Source: Pandoraea iniqua | GTDB taxonomy: Bacteria; Pseudomonadota; Gammaproteobacteria; Burkholderiales; Burkholderiaceae | Assembly (NCBI RefSeq): GCF_902459685.1 | Contig: NZ_CABPSF010000013.1 | Location: forward strand, 1-59,712 | Direction of reading: 5' to 3' | Length of the DNA: 59,712 bases | Part shown: one piece after another, positions 26,769 through 36,701 of the stretch | How positions within the stretch are numbered: the first letter of the stretch is position 1 | Layout of the letters: each line of letters starts with the position of its first letter | Position numbers and translations under genes: made by a program | Notes under the pieces: generated by a model | Told to the model about the DNA's origin: nothing | Database searches by the model: none | Seen by the model: only the letters and a program-made list of their open reading frames with translations

Positions 26769-29700
26769 TCATTGCTTCGCCGGCACCACCTGCACCGGCG
26801 CGTTCGGCGTCTCGCCATACATCGCCGGTTCGTACATCGCTTCGACGCGCGTGGGCGGCGTGGCGAACTTACCGACGTTGTTCAGCCGCACGGTGTACTC
26901 GATGCGATGCTGCCCCTTCGGCAGATAGTCGTAGTACGCGCGATAGGCGTCCTGCGCGCGCTCTTCGAACGCGGGCATCGCGCCTTCGCTCTTCTCGCCT
27001 TGCGTCGCAATGACCGAGTCGCGTTCGAGCCCACCGCCCAGTACCGTCGCCCCGCCCGGCAGCGGATCGCTCACCACGACCCAGCGCATGTCGGCCTGCG
27101 CATCGATATCGAGTCGCACGCGCAACACGGCACCCCGCACGAAGCTGTCGCCGGATTTGTCCGCCGCATCCTGCACCTGAACGCTGCGCGTGACGCGATA
27201 ACCCGCCGCAAACGGCGCTTTGAGCGGAACCGCCGCGACACTCTGAATCGTCGCCCACGGTTTGCCCGCACCGGACTGCTCAAGTCGCAACACATCGCGC
27301 GCGTTGTCGGTGCCGGCGGCCGCGTTGCTCAGCCACGGCAGCGATACGGTCGGCGGGACGGTGCCTGCCTTGAGCTTGTCCCAGTCGACGCTCTGCACCC
27401 CGCCGCTCGTCTGGTTGTCGCGCTGCCACTGGACCGTGGTCTGCCCCGTCGGCGTATCGCGTTCGAAGCGCGCCGAGAAGCGGTCCACCGCCAGTCCGCC
27501 CCAGACGTTGGCCGTCGTTGTCGACCACGCACCGCGCGACTGAAGACCCAGCAAGCCGATCACGAGACGTGGCATATCGTCCTTCCATGCCGGGTTCGCG
27601 TTCATCAGCAACGCGAGCCGCGCCGCGTTGGTCTCCGGACCGACCATGAGCCACCAAAGGCCGTCGGTGCCCTGCGTCGAAAAGCCCACCCGCGTGCCCT
27701 GATACGACAGGCGCGCCCGCAAAATCTGCTCGGCCTGCGCCATGCGCTCTGCCCGTTGCGGCGCATCGGGCAGACGTTGCAGGATTGCGTACCAGTCGAT
27801 CACGGCCGACGTCGGCCAGTCGTTCGGGGCAATCGTCAACGAACCGAGCATGCGGGCGTTGGCGCGACCGTAGCGCGAGAGCGCTTCGATCGCACTGAGC
27901 TTGCGTAGCGTCAGGTCGTCGCGTGGTGCCCAGAAGCGGCGCGTGAGGCGGCCTTCCACGAAGGCCGTCAGTCCGTCCTCCATGCGAGCGAGCGCGTCGT
28001 CAGGCAAACCGTAGGCGGGGTCCAGCGCCTTCGCTTCATTGCTCATCGCGAGCAGATAGGCCGTCAGCGTATCGCTGCCCTGATTGGCGAAACCCTCCTG
28101 CGGCGGGAAGTAGCTCGCGAGGCCATCTTCGTCGAGATACGACGGCAACGTGCCCATCACGCGCTTCCACTGCGCAACATCGCGCAAGCCGAGCGCCTTG
28201 GACGCCTGCTGCTCCAGACACGCATACGGATATAGCTCGAACCAGCGCTTCACCCCCGGCAGCCCCTGCGACAGGCGTGGCTGCATGTTGACGCGCACGC
28301 CACCCCGCAGCTTGCCCGTGCTGTCCGCCACCGCCCCCGCAGGCGGCACCATCGGCAACGTGAGGCTGCCTTCGACCTGCGTGAGCACCGACTGCTGTAC
28401 CGTCGCCGGCAGAGACGGCTGAATGTCCTGCCCGACCTTGATGGCGTCACTCGCGGCAGGCGCACCGCCTGCTGCCGGTGCCTGCGCACTGACCTCCCAC
28501 AGCACCCGCTGCGCACGCGTGTCGGCCAGCCCCGTCGGTGCAGTGACTTCCCACGTCACCTCACGCGACTCCCCGGCCGGCACGTCGATGCGTTGCGGTG
28601 CGAGCGTGAGTTGCGTTGCACGCGCGGTCAGTTGCACCTGCATGGCGTGCTGCGTCGTATTACGCACGGTGAACTGGGCTCGGTAGTTGTCGCCTTCGCG
28701 AACGAGCGGCGGCAATCCCGAGACCAGTTGCAGATCCTGCGTCGAGCGGATCGTCGCCGAGCCGGTACCGAACCAGCCGAGCGCCTGCGTGCCGGGCTTG
28801 CCGTCATCCGCCACTGCCACGATCCGGAAACTCGACAGCGAATCGTTGAGCGGCACGTCGACCGTCGCCTCGCCCTTGTCGTCGAGCACCACGCGCGGCT
28901 GCCACAGCAACAGCGTGTCGAAGAGCTCCCGCGTCGGACTCTTACCCCCGCCGCCACCGGCAGGCACCGCCTTGCGCCCGTAGTGACGACGACCAATGAT
29001 CTCCATTTGCGCCGTCGCCGTCGTGACGGTGTAGCTGCGACGCTGCCACATGGCATCGAGCAGATTCCAGCTTGTGTTGGGTGCGAGTTCGAGCAGGGCT
29101 TCGTCCACTGCGGCGACCGCGACCTCGGACCCTGCAGCGACGGGCTTGCCGTCCGGCTGTGTGACCTTGATGCGGACCTTCGCGTGACCACGCACAGGAT
29201 AGGTCGCCGCGTCAGGTTTCACTTCCACGGCAAGGCGCTGGCCCGCCGTCCCCACACGCAACTCGGTCAGACCGAACCGGTACGCCGGCTTGCCCAGATC
29301 GACCAGACCGGTCGGGGCCTGATATTCACGGCCCTCGTACCAGAACGCGCGGAACCACTCCAGGGGCTGTTTCCACCCCCACTGGAAGAAGGAGTACCAG
29401 GGCACTTCGTGGATGCGCCCACGTACCGCGAGCACCGAGACGTAGACGTTCGGCCCCCACTTCGGATCGACCTTCAGGGAGATGTTCGGATCCTTGCCCG
29501 AAATCTCCACCGTGCGCGTCTCCATCACACCTTCGCGTTCGATGGCCACCAGCGCCGTTGCCGAACGGAACGGCATGCGCACCTGCAACTTGGCCGTCTC
29601 TCCCGGCTCGTAAGCGCGACGCTCCGGCAGCACGTCCATCCGGTCGGTGTTGTCACCGCCGAACCAGACTTCGCCCCGGCCCGTGACCCACACACCGGTC

Positions 29701-32700
29701 GTCGACGTACTCAGGTTGCCCTTGTCGTCCTTCGCCTGCGCGACCAGCGTGATCTCGCCCGACTGAGAAAGCGATACGTCGCACGACAACTCGCCACGCT
29801 CATCCGTCTTGCCGCTGCACACCTTGCCGAGATCCTTGACCTCGGTGCGGTTGTCGTAGGCATAGAAGCCGCCCACCATCCGCTTACGGCTGCTCGTGGT
29901 GATACGCGCCTCCGCGCGTACCTCCATCGCCACGCCGGACTTCGGCTTGCCCTGCAAATCCAGCGCCAGCGCCTTGACCGGCAGCTTGTTGGTCACCGAC
30001 ACCCAGCTTTCGCTGCGCACGCCGGTGATCAGATTGGCCGGCCACAAGGTGGCGTTACCGCGAAGCGTCTGAATCTCGCCGTTCGGGTCGGCGAAGCTCG
30101 CTTCGAGCACCAGATCGCTCGGACGGTCGACCTTCGGCAGATCCTTGAGCGTCAGCGTGCCCGCCCCATTGCGGTCGAGCACGAGCCGTTGCTTGTCGGC
30201 CACCAGCTTCTGGTCGCTCGATCCCGAACTTTCGTCGTTACCCTGATCGTCATCATCGCCCCCCGCTTGGGCAGACGGCGGGCGATAGGGCGTGAAGCTG
30301 TAGTCGTCGTACCCGTCGAACGTGAGATCGCGCACGCGCATCAATGCCGACACGCGCACTGGCAAATTGCCCGCCGGACCTCCCGCGACGTAGTTCGCCT
30401 GCACATTTACCGTCGCTTCGGTCTTGTTGATCAGCGGTGACTTCACGGCATCGCGCACGCCGATCGATCCGGCCAGCACCGGCAGGCGGAATGCCTCCAC
30501 GCGGAAATGCCCGGCGTCGAGCGACTGCGGATAGGTCTTCGGCCGCGAATCGTTGTCCGTGTAGTTCAGCGTCACCGCGTATTCGCCCAGCTTCGCGCCC
30601 TGCGGAATCTGGAACGTGTTTTCGGCGAGCCGTCCGTTACGCCACGTGAGAGGTTGTGTGTAGGTCTGTCCGGAACCCTCGTGCGTGATCGTCATTTGCG
30701 ACGGCAGGCTCGCCGGTAATGCCAGCCCCTGCATCGTCTCCTGACGGATGAAGTGCTTCATCGACACCGTCTCGCCCACACGGAACAGCATGCGATCGAA
30801 CACCGTCTGCGCGCGCACGGTCGGGCTGTTGCCACCGTCGGTCGGTACGTGGAAACGCCACGGCTCGATGCCACGATCCCAATCGGACGACACGAACGCC
30901 ATGTCCGGATCGTTGCCCTGCGTGCGAGCCACCACGAAGTAACCCGAGCGGCCGGTCTTCTGGCAGTACCTGTAACGTTCGAGGGCCTTGTCGATCTTTG
31001 CTACGCCCGTCTTGTCGGTGACGGCCGTCGCGACTTCGCTGCCGTCACAGTCGAGCACGCGCACCTTTGCATTGGCGACCGGCTGTCCCTTGTCGAGCGT
31101 CGTGACCCATGCGACCGCATTCTCGCGGCCCATCTTGAAGTGCACGCCCAGATTGGTCACCAGCACCGTGGTGCGCACGTACATCGGCAACGACTTGCCG
31201 AGCAGTGCCGCCCCGAGGGAGGGAGACGCCAGTTCCACGACATAGAAACCGGGCTTCTGGAACGGAATACCGACGACTTCGAACGGCCTGGGATCCTTCT
31301 CCTTCGGCACGGGCAGCGTCAGGGCCTGAACACCCTGCAGCCCCGAGAGCAGGGACAGACTGCGAGTGTCGTATCGCGTGACCTTCTCTTCGACGATGGC
31401 CGCCGCGTTGGGTCCGAACGCTTCCTTCGCCGCCGGTACCGTCAGGATCGACGGCATTTCCTGCGCGATCTGCTTGCGCGTCATCGTTGTCTCGTCGAAG
31501 CGACGCACGCGCGACATCCACGTCAGCACCTCGGCGTCATCGTCGACACGCAATTGCAACGTCCGTCCGGCTTCACCAGCGCCCGCAGCCTTCGCCGCTT
31601 CGCCCGCGACGCCGAGACCGTTGATTTGCAGCGCCGGCTCGACCTTGCGCAACGTCACCGGCAACATCGGCGGCATGCCCGGCTCGGCGAATCGCTCCAC
31701 GATGCCGAAGGGCGCCGCAGCAAACTTGGCCAGCGGCGGCATCGTTGCCGTCTTCGTCTTCAACGGAAATTCGTTCGCGTTGTCGAGCGCGCGGCCACTG
31801 TCGTCCGTAAAGCCTTTCGGCAGCGTGATCGTGAGTTCCGCCTTCTCCGGGAACGGCGCATCGAAGGTGACATCCGTCACGCTCGACGAGCGGTCTGAAT
31901 CGCTGGCCTTCGGCGACCGCTCGGCCCCTGCCCCCTGCACGCGAATCTTCGCGGCCATGTCACGCGCTACGGGTGAATTGAACGTCAGACGAAGCGGACG
32001 CAACGGCGTGCACGGCGCATTGGCATTCTCGCGCTCGCAACTGAAGCTCGCCGTGAACGGCTCACGCACGTCGTATTCGAAACGGCGCGCCTGTTTGGTC
32101 GGCACCCCGGACGGCGTGGCAATCCCCGCCCCCCAGACCAGATGCATCTTCGCACCGGCCGCAAGCGTGCGATTGCATTGCAACATGACGACGCGCGCCG
32201 ACTGCTTGTCGAGATTGAAGCGCTTGAGCAACGCCGTGCGCGTGTCGCCCTCGATCCACTTCACGCCGATACGCTCGCCCACGCCTTCGGTTTCGCACCA
32301 GGCGTTCTGACGCACACTGGCAGGCGTTGCCGCCCCGTTGAGGGTGAGAATGAAAATCTGGTTTTCGTCGATAGGACCGTACGACGGACGGATGGACGAG
32401 ACGGCTGGGCCGCCCGTGTTGAAGGCGTATTTCGTGGTGCCGGAGAGTGCCGTGCCCGAGACGGCGGACAGGCCGCTGCGCATCTCGACTGAACACTTCG
32501 CACCCGGTGGCAAGTCGCTCTTGAAGTCGAAGACCCAGATCTTGGGTTCGAGCCAGTGGCCGTCGCCGGTCAGCGACGCATCCGTACACCGCACCGCAGC
32601 GGGCGCTGTCGCCCGGGGATCGCCTGCGGGCACCATCGCTTCGTCGAATTTGACGACGACCTGATTCACACTCGCGACTTCGCCCTGCGGGCTCACACCG

Positions 32701-32783
32701 ACAATGCTGGCGGCGTTCGAAGATGCAGAAAATATGAACGAACCTGCAAACGCAAGGATCGATGCGGAGATTTTTCGAATCAT
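26769..32783 (-). CDS. yfhM: Bacterial alpha-2-macroglobulin (YfhM-like)
   Basis: A 2004-residue protein with a signal peptide (MIRKISASILAFAGSFIF, cleaved after SSNAA). It carries MG-type beta domains in the first 1150 residues, the alpha-2-macroglobulin family region (RELFDTLLLWQPRVVLDDKG), the thioester motif YACLEQQ near residue 1515 and the downstream helical complement-like domain (GFSTQGTDGLWWLMVG). It traps attacking proteases in the periplasm and protects a damaged envelope, working with PBP1C, whose gene follows immediately. Intact. The protein is longer than the E. coli form (about 1650) because of extra N-terminal domains. It lacks a Cys in the N-terminal lipobox position. Confidence 0.93.
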   Translation of the reverse strand: MIRKISASILAFAGSFIFSASSNAASIVGVSPQGEVASVNQVVVKFDEAMVPAGDPRATAPAAVRCTDASLTGDGHWLEPKIWVFDFKSDLPPGAKCSVEMRSGLSAVSGTALSGTTKYAFNTGGPAVSSIRPSYGPIDENQIFILTLNGAATPASVRQNAWCETEGVGERIGVKWIEGDTRTALLKRFNLDKQSARVVMLQCNRTLAAGAKMHLVWGAGIATPSGVPTKQARRFEYDVREPFTASFSCERENANAPCTPLRPLRLTFNSPVARDMAAKIRVQGAGAERSPKASDSDRSSSVTDVTFDAPFPEKAELTITLPKGFTDDSGRALDNANEFPLKTKTATMPPLAKFAAAPFGIVERFAEPGMPPMLPVTLRKVEPALQINGLGVAGEAAKAAGAGEAGRTLQLRVDDDAEVLTWMSRVRRFDETTMTRKQIAQEMPSILTVPAAKEAFGPNAAAIVEEKVTRYDTRSLSLLSGLQGVQALTLPVPKEKDPRPFEVVGIPFQKPGFYVVELASPSLGAALLGKSLPMYVRTTVLVTNLGVHFKMGRENAVAWVTTLDKGQPVANAKVRVLDCDGSEVATAVTDKTGVAKIDKALERYRYCQKTGRSGYFVVARTQGNDPDMAFVSSDWDRGIEPWRFHVPTDGGNSPTVRAQTVFDRMLFRVGETVSMKHFIRQETMQGLALPASLPSQMTITHEGSGQTYTQPLTWRNGRLAENTFQIPQGAKLGEYAVTLNYTDNDSRPKTYPQSLDAGHFRVEAFRLPVLAGSIGVRDAVKSPLINKTEATVNVQANYVAGGPAGNLPVRVSALMRVRDLTFDGYDDYSFTPYRPPSAQAGGDDDDQGNDESSGSSDQKLVADKQRLVLDRNGAGTLTLKDLPKVDRPSDLVLEASFADPNGEIQTLRGNATLWPANLITGVRSESWVSVTNKLPVKALALDLQGKPKSGVAMEVRAEARITTSSRKRMVGGFYAYDNRTEVKDLGKVCSGKTDERGELSCDVSLSQSGEITLVAQAKDDKGNLSTSTTGVWVTGRGEVWFGGDNTDRMDVLPERRAYEPGETAKLQVRMPFRSATALVAIEREGVMETRTVEISGKDPNISLKVDPKWGPNVYVSVLAVRGRIHEVPWYSFFQWGWKQPLEWFRAFWYEGREYQAPTGLVDLGKPAYRFGLTELRVGTAGQRLAVEVKPDAATYPVRGHAKVRIKVTQPDGKPVAAGSEVAVAAVDEALLELAPNTSWNLLDAMWQRRSYTVTTATAQMEIIGRRHYGRKAVPAGGGGGKSPTRELFDTLLLWQPRVVLDDKGEATVDVPLNDSLSSFRIVAVADDGKPGTQALGWFGTGSATIRSTQDLQLVSGLPPLVREGDNYRAQFTVRNTTQHAMQVQLTARATQLTLAPQRIDVPAGESREVTWEVTAPTGLADTRAQRVLWEVSAQAPAAGGAPAASDAIKVGQDIQPSLPATVQQSVLTQVEGSLTLPMVPPAGAVADSTGKLRGGVRVNMQPRLSQGLPGVKRWFELYPYACLEQQASKALGLRDVAQWKRVMGTLPSYLDEDGLASYFPPQEGFANQGSDTLTAYLLAMSNEAKALDPAYGLPDDALARMEDGLTAFVEGRLTRRFWAPRDDLTLRKLSAIEALSRYGRANARMLGSLTIAPNDWPTSAVIDWYAILQRLPDAPQRAERMAQAEQILRARLSYQGTRVGFSTQGTDGLWWLMVGPETNAARLALLMNANPAWKDDMPRLVIGLLGLQSRGAWSTTTANVWGGLAVDRFSARFERDTPTGQTTVQWQRDNQTSGGVQSVDWDKLKAGTVPPTVSLPWLSNAAAGTDNARDVLRLEQSGAGKPWATIQSVAAVPLKAPFAAGYRVTRSVQVQDAADKSGDSFVRGAVLRVRLDIDAQADMRWVVVSDPLPGGATVLGGGLERDSVIATQGEKSEGAMPAFEERAQDAYRAYYDYLPKGQHRIEYTVRLNNVGKFATPPTRVEAMYEPAMYGETPNAPVQVVPAKQ

Positions 32784-33140
32784 GTATTGAAAGTCAATCT
32801 GGGCCGCTGGAACTGCAACTCAATCAAAATAGCCGATCCTCCAAGACTCCGCGTTTTGTCATCGCGAAATTCGTTTGAAAGCACGCCACCAAGCAAGTCT
32901 CACAAAAACGGACGCTAGAATCACAAAACCTCTATCGGCACCGCGTCTCACGCAAATACCCAAAGGCTCCATGACGACAACCAGTTTGGTCATTTCTTGG
33001 TATGACGGAGAGGCGAAACACCAGCGCCCTGCCCTTCATAAGGGGACTGGTTTATGGAGTAAACGCCATGTGCGATAGTCTTTGCAACTCCCTTTGTCAC
33101 ATCCATCCTCCGCCCACATCCCTGCGTACAACAATCGCGG
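32784..33140. other. Upstream region of yfhM, no gene
   Basis: Separates the macroglobulin start from the end of the next minus-strand gene. No coding frame; it should contain the yfhM-pbpC promoter. Confidence 0.5.
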
Positions 33141-33557
33141 TCAGTCTGGCCGGTGGGATTTGCTATTCCCCCTTCCCTCTTCGATCCGCGTCCCAGCTGA
33201 GAGGGCTGACATCCTGCAAATGATCCACGCCCTAAGACGGACCACCAGTGCAACAATCACCATCAGCAAAAACAGGGCGCAAATTTCCTCATCAAAGAGG
33301 CTGTCACCTCCCGCCCAATACCAAGTCCAAGTGCGTCGGCTCGACACCTCCTCATTCGAAGGATGGGGTCGGCTACTTCGATGCAGAGCATTCGCATGTG
33401 ACCAGCCGCTCCCGCCTCCATGATGCCCGCCGGCGTGATGTCCTCCCTTGGCGTAGCACCCGAACGACGCCGTAAAAAGAGCTACCGCCAAGGTCACAGC
33501 AAATAGGAATACTCCCGACCTCACACGACGCCGCGGACCCCGCGTAGCCACAGTCAT
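33141..33557 (-). CDS. Small membrane protein with His/Gly-rich segment (138 aa)
   Basis: A basic N terminus, a hydrophobic signal or span (VFLFAVTLAVALFTASFGCY), then a KGGHHAGGHHGGGSGWSH stretch, a polar region and a second span (EEICALFLLMVIVALVVRLR). The His/Gly run suggests metal binding or low complexity. ATG 33557 overlaps the TGA of the upstream gene (ATGA), so translation is coupled. Function unknown. Confidence 0.65.
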   Translation of the reverse strand: MTVATRGPRRRVRSGVFLFAVTLAVALFTASFGCYAKGGHHAGGHHGGGSGWSHANALHRSSRPHPSNEEVSSRRTWTWYWAGGDSLFDEEICALFLLMVIVALVVRLRAWIICRMSALSAGTRIEEGRGNSKSHRPD

Positions 33558-34018
33558 CAGTGCAACTTTTCCCAGAACTCTGGGTATCGGTGCTCAACGT
33601 CTTCGCCGCACTGGAAGATCGCGGCCATGTCATCGGGCCTTGCACGCATCGTGAGGCCGGTTGCGCAGGCCTCGACCGCGAAAGTTCGCAGCCCGTCCGA
33701 ATTTGTGGGTATCCGCCCCAACTTCGCCACATGCAGGACGTACAACTCGTATCCATCCATCCGCTCTTGAGTACGCTTGGCGCAAGCAGAGATCGTTGCG
33801 CGAGCCTCCGGCGTTACACCAGGCTCCCCTTCGGGATACAGCGCGACAACGCACCCCTGCACCGCTGCTTGCTCATCTGGCGACAAAGGCCGGTCAACCC
33901 AATTCTTCTCCGGCACTCCTTTGGCGTAGCTCGCAACAGCCATTGCCATTGTCATTGCCACAACCACCAGGAGCTTGCAGCCCCTCTTGCCCCGAGGGGC
34001 GCGTCTGCTGCGAATCAT
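33557..34018 (-). CDS. Secreted protein, paralogue of 6947-7366 product
   Basis: A 153-residue product with signal peptide (LLVVVAMTMAMAVASYA). The mature part has CVVALYPEGEPGVTPEARAT and a later CATGLTMRARPDDMAAIFQC, which align with LYPKGEPPNTPEV and the GYxCEAGEGIMIMRGDRDTEATYNC region of the lipoprotein at 6947. Four Cys in matching positions suggest two disulfides. It heads a coupled group with the His-rich membrane protein. Confidence 0.7.
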   Translation of the reverse strand: MIRSRRAPRGKRGCKLLVVVAMTMAMAVASYAKGVPEKNWVDRPLSPDEQAAVQGCVVALYPEGEPGVTPEARATISACAKRTQERMDGYELYVLHVAKLGRIPTNSDGLRTFAVEACATGLTMRARPDDMAAIFQCGEDVEHRYPEFWEKLH

Positions 34019-34215
34019 TTAAGGTTCTCCTGAGCATCTACGGGGTGGTGACCCGCGCGCATGCTTGCAATCTCATCACCGCTCGACGCAGAACTCACCA
34101 CCACGGTCCGGCGACGATCGTGTCGAGCAACGGTATATCGGTCATCCGAATCAACCCCGCAGACATCACCGTACGTCGTCGTCGATGCCAAACCTCTTGC
34201 GCTCACGTGGCCCAT
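34015..34215 (-). CDS. Doubtful small ORF overlapping next gene
   Basis: A 66-codon frame ends in a TGA that overlaps the ATG of the secreted protein gene (ATGA). The overlap favours it, but composition is hydrophilic and lacks any motif; a competing frame (MTDIPLLDTIVAGPWW) is equally plausible. No ribosome site seen. Confidence 0.25.
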   Translation of the reverse strand: MGHVSARGLASTTTYGDVCGVDSDDRYTVARHDRRRTVVVSSASSGDEIASMRAGHHPVDAQENLK

Positions 34216-34492
34216 CTCACCGCCTCAATCTCGAATCCGCGTAACGCTCAAGAACCAACCAGACATGCGACTGCCGGCGCAATCATTGCCTTATTCTGAT
34301 CCACTAAATCTCGTCCCTAGTACCTGATTATCGTAAGGATCGCCCGAACTTGATTTCATGAAGGGACATAATTGGGCTTGAAAAAACTCATGAACAGCAC
34401 CAGGAGATCCCGGAATTTCCATGTAGCTAACAAGCATTCTCCGACGCTCACCTTACAAATTCCCACCTCATCGAATCAGAACCCAATCACTC

Positions 34493-35575
34493 TTACCTCA
34501 CATCGGGATCATAAATCATGTAGATGCCAACTTTATTGGACCCGGCCCCGTCCCTAGTCGTCGCGACGAGGCAGTTATTGAGATCATTGTAGTGAAGGTC
34601 GGCGACAATCTGATCCTCCGGGAGAGAAATCGTGTTAACTACGCTGCCCGACGCGACATCAATGCCAATAACTCCACTTTCACCAAAGCCGCAGTACATA
34701 ATTCTGCGCCTCCGATCAAGTACCGGACTCGCACAGTAGTTACGGTCATCGCGAACACAGACCCAGCCTATGTAAGCATTGCTCTTCGAGTCAATCCGAT
34801 GCAAATAATTTTTGTGCGACAAACCATTTGGCTTATCGTAATTTGATAGCACGTAGATCATATCGCTATCGTTATCTACAGCAATACCAGCAACTATATG
34901 CCCATATCCATTCATTTCCCCCAAAGAAATCGAGGAAATTAACGAACCAGCACAACCATCGAAACAAATAATATTTGTAGAAAACACATCACCATCCGGG
35001 AGATAGATCTTCCTATCCTTAGTGACGGCGGGCGGCATGTCTATTACGCTGCAAACACTCCCAGACAAGTCAATCATCCTTCTGAACTTCCTCGACCCCA
35101 CATCAACAACCACATACCCCGCAAAATCTGAAGAATAAACACCGAAATATACTTCACCATTGACTTCATCGTACACAGATTGGGTGAAATCAATCAGATC
35201 TTCAAGCACGCCAGGCGATTCAATATTCACATTACAAGAGAGTTCCCCACCCCGTAGTTTGGCGTATGAAATCGTGCCACCACTTGAATCAAATTGATCT
35301 CTATGGCAAGACCCCATGAAAATCAGATCCTTTTCTCTCGCACAGCAAATTACCTTAATATTGGAATCATCGTTTCCGTGATTTCCACCCACTCTTCTTA
35401 TTGAAGCGCCTTGCAAGCAGACAACAGCAACATCTGAATTTATCGATGAATTGCCCACGTCGGATCCCCTGCATGGGAGGAAGAATGAGCACGGAGAATT
35501 CGAAATTGAGCCGCCTCGCCCCATGCCTGTCAGATATCCCCCAGGAAATTCACTTGCCTTGACAATCTTTGACAT
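34493..35575 (-). CDS. Beta-propeller (YVTN-like) protein from AT-rich DNA
   Basis: A 360-residue cytoplasmic-looking protein with repeats of the form VDVGSRKFRRMIDLSGSVCS, GIAVDNDSDMIYVLSNYD, GVIGIDVASGSVVNTISLPE: blades of a six- or seven-bladed propeller. Cys content is high. Codon use is markedly more AT-rich than its neighbours, so the gene was probably acquired by transfer. The TAA of a 45-codon ORF overlaps its ATG (TAATG). Role unknown; propellers of this kind usually bind proteins or ligands. Confidence 0.7.
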   Translation of the reverse strand: MSKIVKASEFPGGYLTGMGRGGSISNSPCSFFLPCRGSDVGNSSINSDVAVVCLQGASIRRVGGNHGNDDSNIKVICCAREKDLIFMGSCHRDQFDSSGGTISYAKLRGGELSCNVNIESPGVLEDLIDFTQSVYDEVNGEVYFGVYSSDFAGYVVVDVGSRKFRRMIDLSGSVCSVIDMPPAVTKDRKIYLPDGDVFSTNIICFDGCAGSLISSISLGEMNGYGHIVAGIAVDNDSDMIYVLSNYDKPNGLSHKNYLHRIDSKSNAYIGWVCVRDDRNYCASPVLDRRRRIMYCGFGESGVIGIDVASGSVVNTISLPEDQIVADLHYNDLNNCLVATTRDGAGSNKVGIYMIYDPDVR

Positions 35576-35712
35576 TAGATATTCTGAAAAATAAGCAATC
35601 TCGACGAACCGACGAGGCGCAAGACGGCGTAGGACTCACCAACTTCTCTCGCCGACGATTCAAATGACTTTTGTCGCGCTGCGTCGACCTTGTGCCGTGG
35701 CGTCATCTCCAT
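35575..35712 (-). CDS. Small ORF (45 aa) coupled to beta-propeller gene
   Basis: ATG 35712 follows AGGCAACGGT. The product is MEMTPRHKVDAARQKSFESS and REVGESYAVLRLVGSSRLLI: soluble. Its TAA overlaps the next ATG. It may be a leader that sets translation of the propeller gene, or a truncated gene. The C10 run (35778-35787) lies 66 bases upstream. Confidence 0.4.
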   Translation of the reverse strand: MEMTPRHKVDAARQKSFESSAREVGESYAVLRLVGSSRLLIFQNI

Positions 35713-35870
35713 ACCGTTGCCTAAAAATGAACTGTGCTTCGAATCAAGCACATGAACCGGCGACGCACGGCATACTGCCCCCCCCCCGAGCCAAGAAACG
35801 TATGGGAATTTCCCAAAAAATCGACCTTCTTGATGATAGGTACCAAGCGCCGATGGCGGCAGGCTCCTCT

Positions 35871-36701
35871 TCAGTTGCGGCGGACAAGCCATACGCCGAA
35901 CAGCAGATATGGAATCAGAACAGCGGTAGCGGGCCAGAAGTGGTTCATGGCTACCGCCAAAGGAAACCGTTGGCGCAACGTCGCCGCCCAGACCCCAGAT
36001 GAGCACTGCATTACTGCCAACGAAATTCCGACGTACGTCACACTTCCGACAGTCGCAATTACGGCTATGCCTGCGGATCGGGCACCGGCGTTGACTCCAC
36101 AAACAACCGCCCCCAAGGCCGTCGCGGCTCCAGATAGGGCAAGAAGCCCTGCGACCCCGACCAGGAACTTTCCCCACACGATGGTTTGGGAGATGTAGGC
36201 GAGTTGTTGACTGAGCATCACTAACGAAAAGCAGAATCCCGATATGATGAAGAGGCCAACTGCTAACATTTTTCGTAGGAAATGTCCGCTGAAAGTATCC
36301 TGAGTCAGACTATCCTTAGAGGCGAAATATGCGGTCACGGAGGGCTGATAGAGAACGGCGGCGAGCAATGTGGCCACTAGCATTTGCGGGACCAGCATCC
36401 CCCACATAGGGAGCGACATATCGATCAGGTCCGTGGCGAAACCGAGGCTGGTAGTCGCGACGAACGTCTTTCGCGCCCACGCCCTGCCGGTCAAGAGCGC
36501 CCATCCAATAATCAGTTGAGAAATCGCGCCGACGATATCGGCTCCCCAAGAGGCCCAACTGGGAAATCGCAGATGACGGAGGAATTCGGCGTCAAAGGCT
36601 GATGGGTGCAACAACGTCTGCGGCATTCTGACGAGCGAAAAAGTGCCCATGGCAATCATGAACCAAGCCGCAACCGCCAGGGAAGCCGGTTGTTTAACCA
36701 T
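35871..36701 (-). CDS. Multi-span membrane protein (276 aa)
   Basis: Six to eight hydrophobic segments, for example ASLAVAAWFMIAMGTFSLV, MLAVGLFIISGFCFSLVML, AGIAVIATVGSVTYVGISLA. Small loops, no transporter motif. Possibly a DUF-type integral membrane protein of the inner membrane. Complete with normal start and stop. Downstream 35713-35870 holds a C10 tract and no gene. Confidence 0.7.
   Translation of the reverse strand: MVKQPASLAVAAWFMIAMGTFSLVRMPQTLLHPSAFDAEFLRHLRFPSWASWGADIVGAISQLIIGWALLTGRAWARKTFVATTSLGFATDLIDMSLPMWGMLVPQMLVATLLAAVLYQPSVTAYFASKDSLTQDTFSGHFLRKMLAVGLFIISGFCFSLVMLSQQLAYISQTIVWGKFLVGVAGLLALSGAATALGAVVCGVNAGARSAGIAVIATVGSVTYVGISLAVMQCSSGVWAATLRQRFPLAVAMNHFWPATAVLIPYLLFGVWLVRRN

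Noticed and set aside
26772-27908. 378-codon plus-strand ORF
   Set aside because: Antisense shadow of the same gene, no ribosome site, no motifs.
28593-30440. 615-codon plus-strand ORF
   Set aside because: Antisense shadow of the alpha-2-macroglobulin gene; Arg/His-rich composition of a GC-rich reverse frame.
35575-36177. 200-codon minus-strand ORF
   Set aside because: Its upper part overlaps the membrane protein gene in another frame; only the last 45 codons have support.
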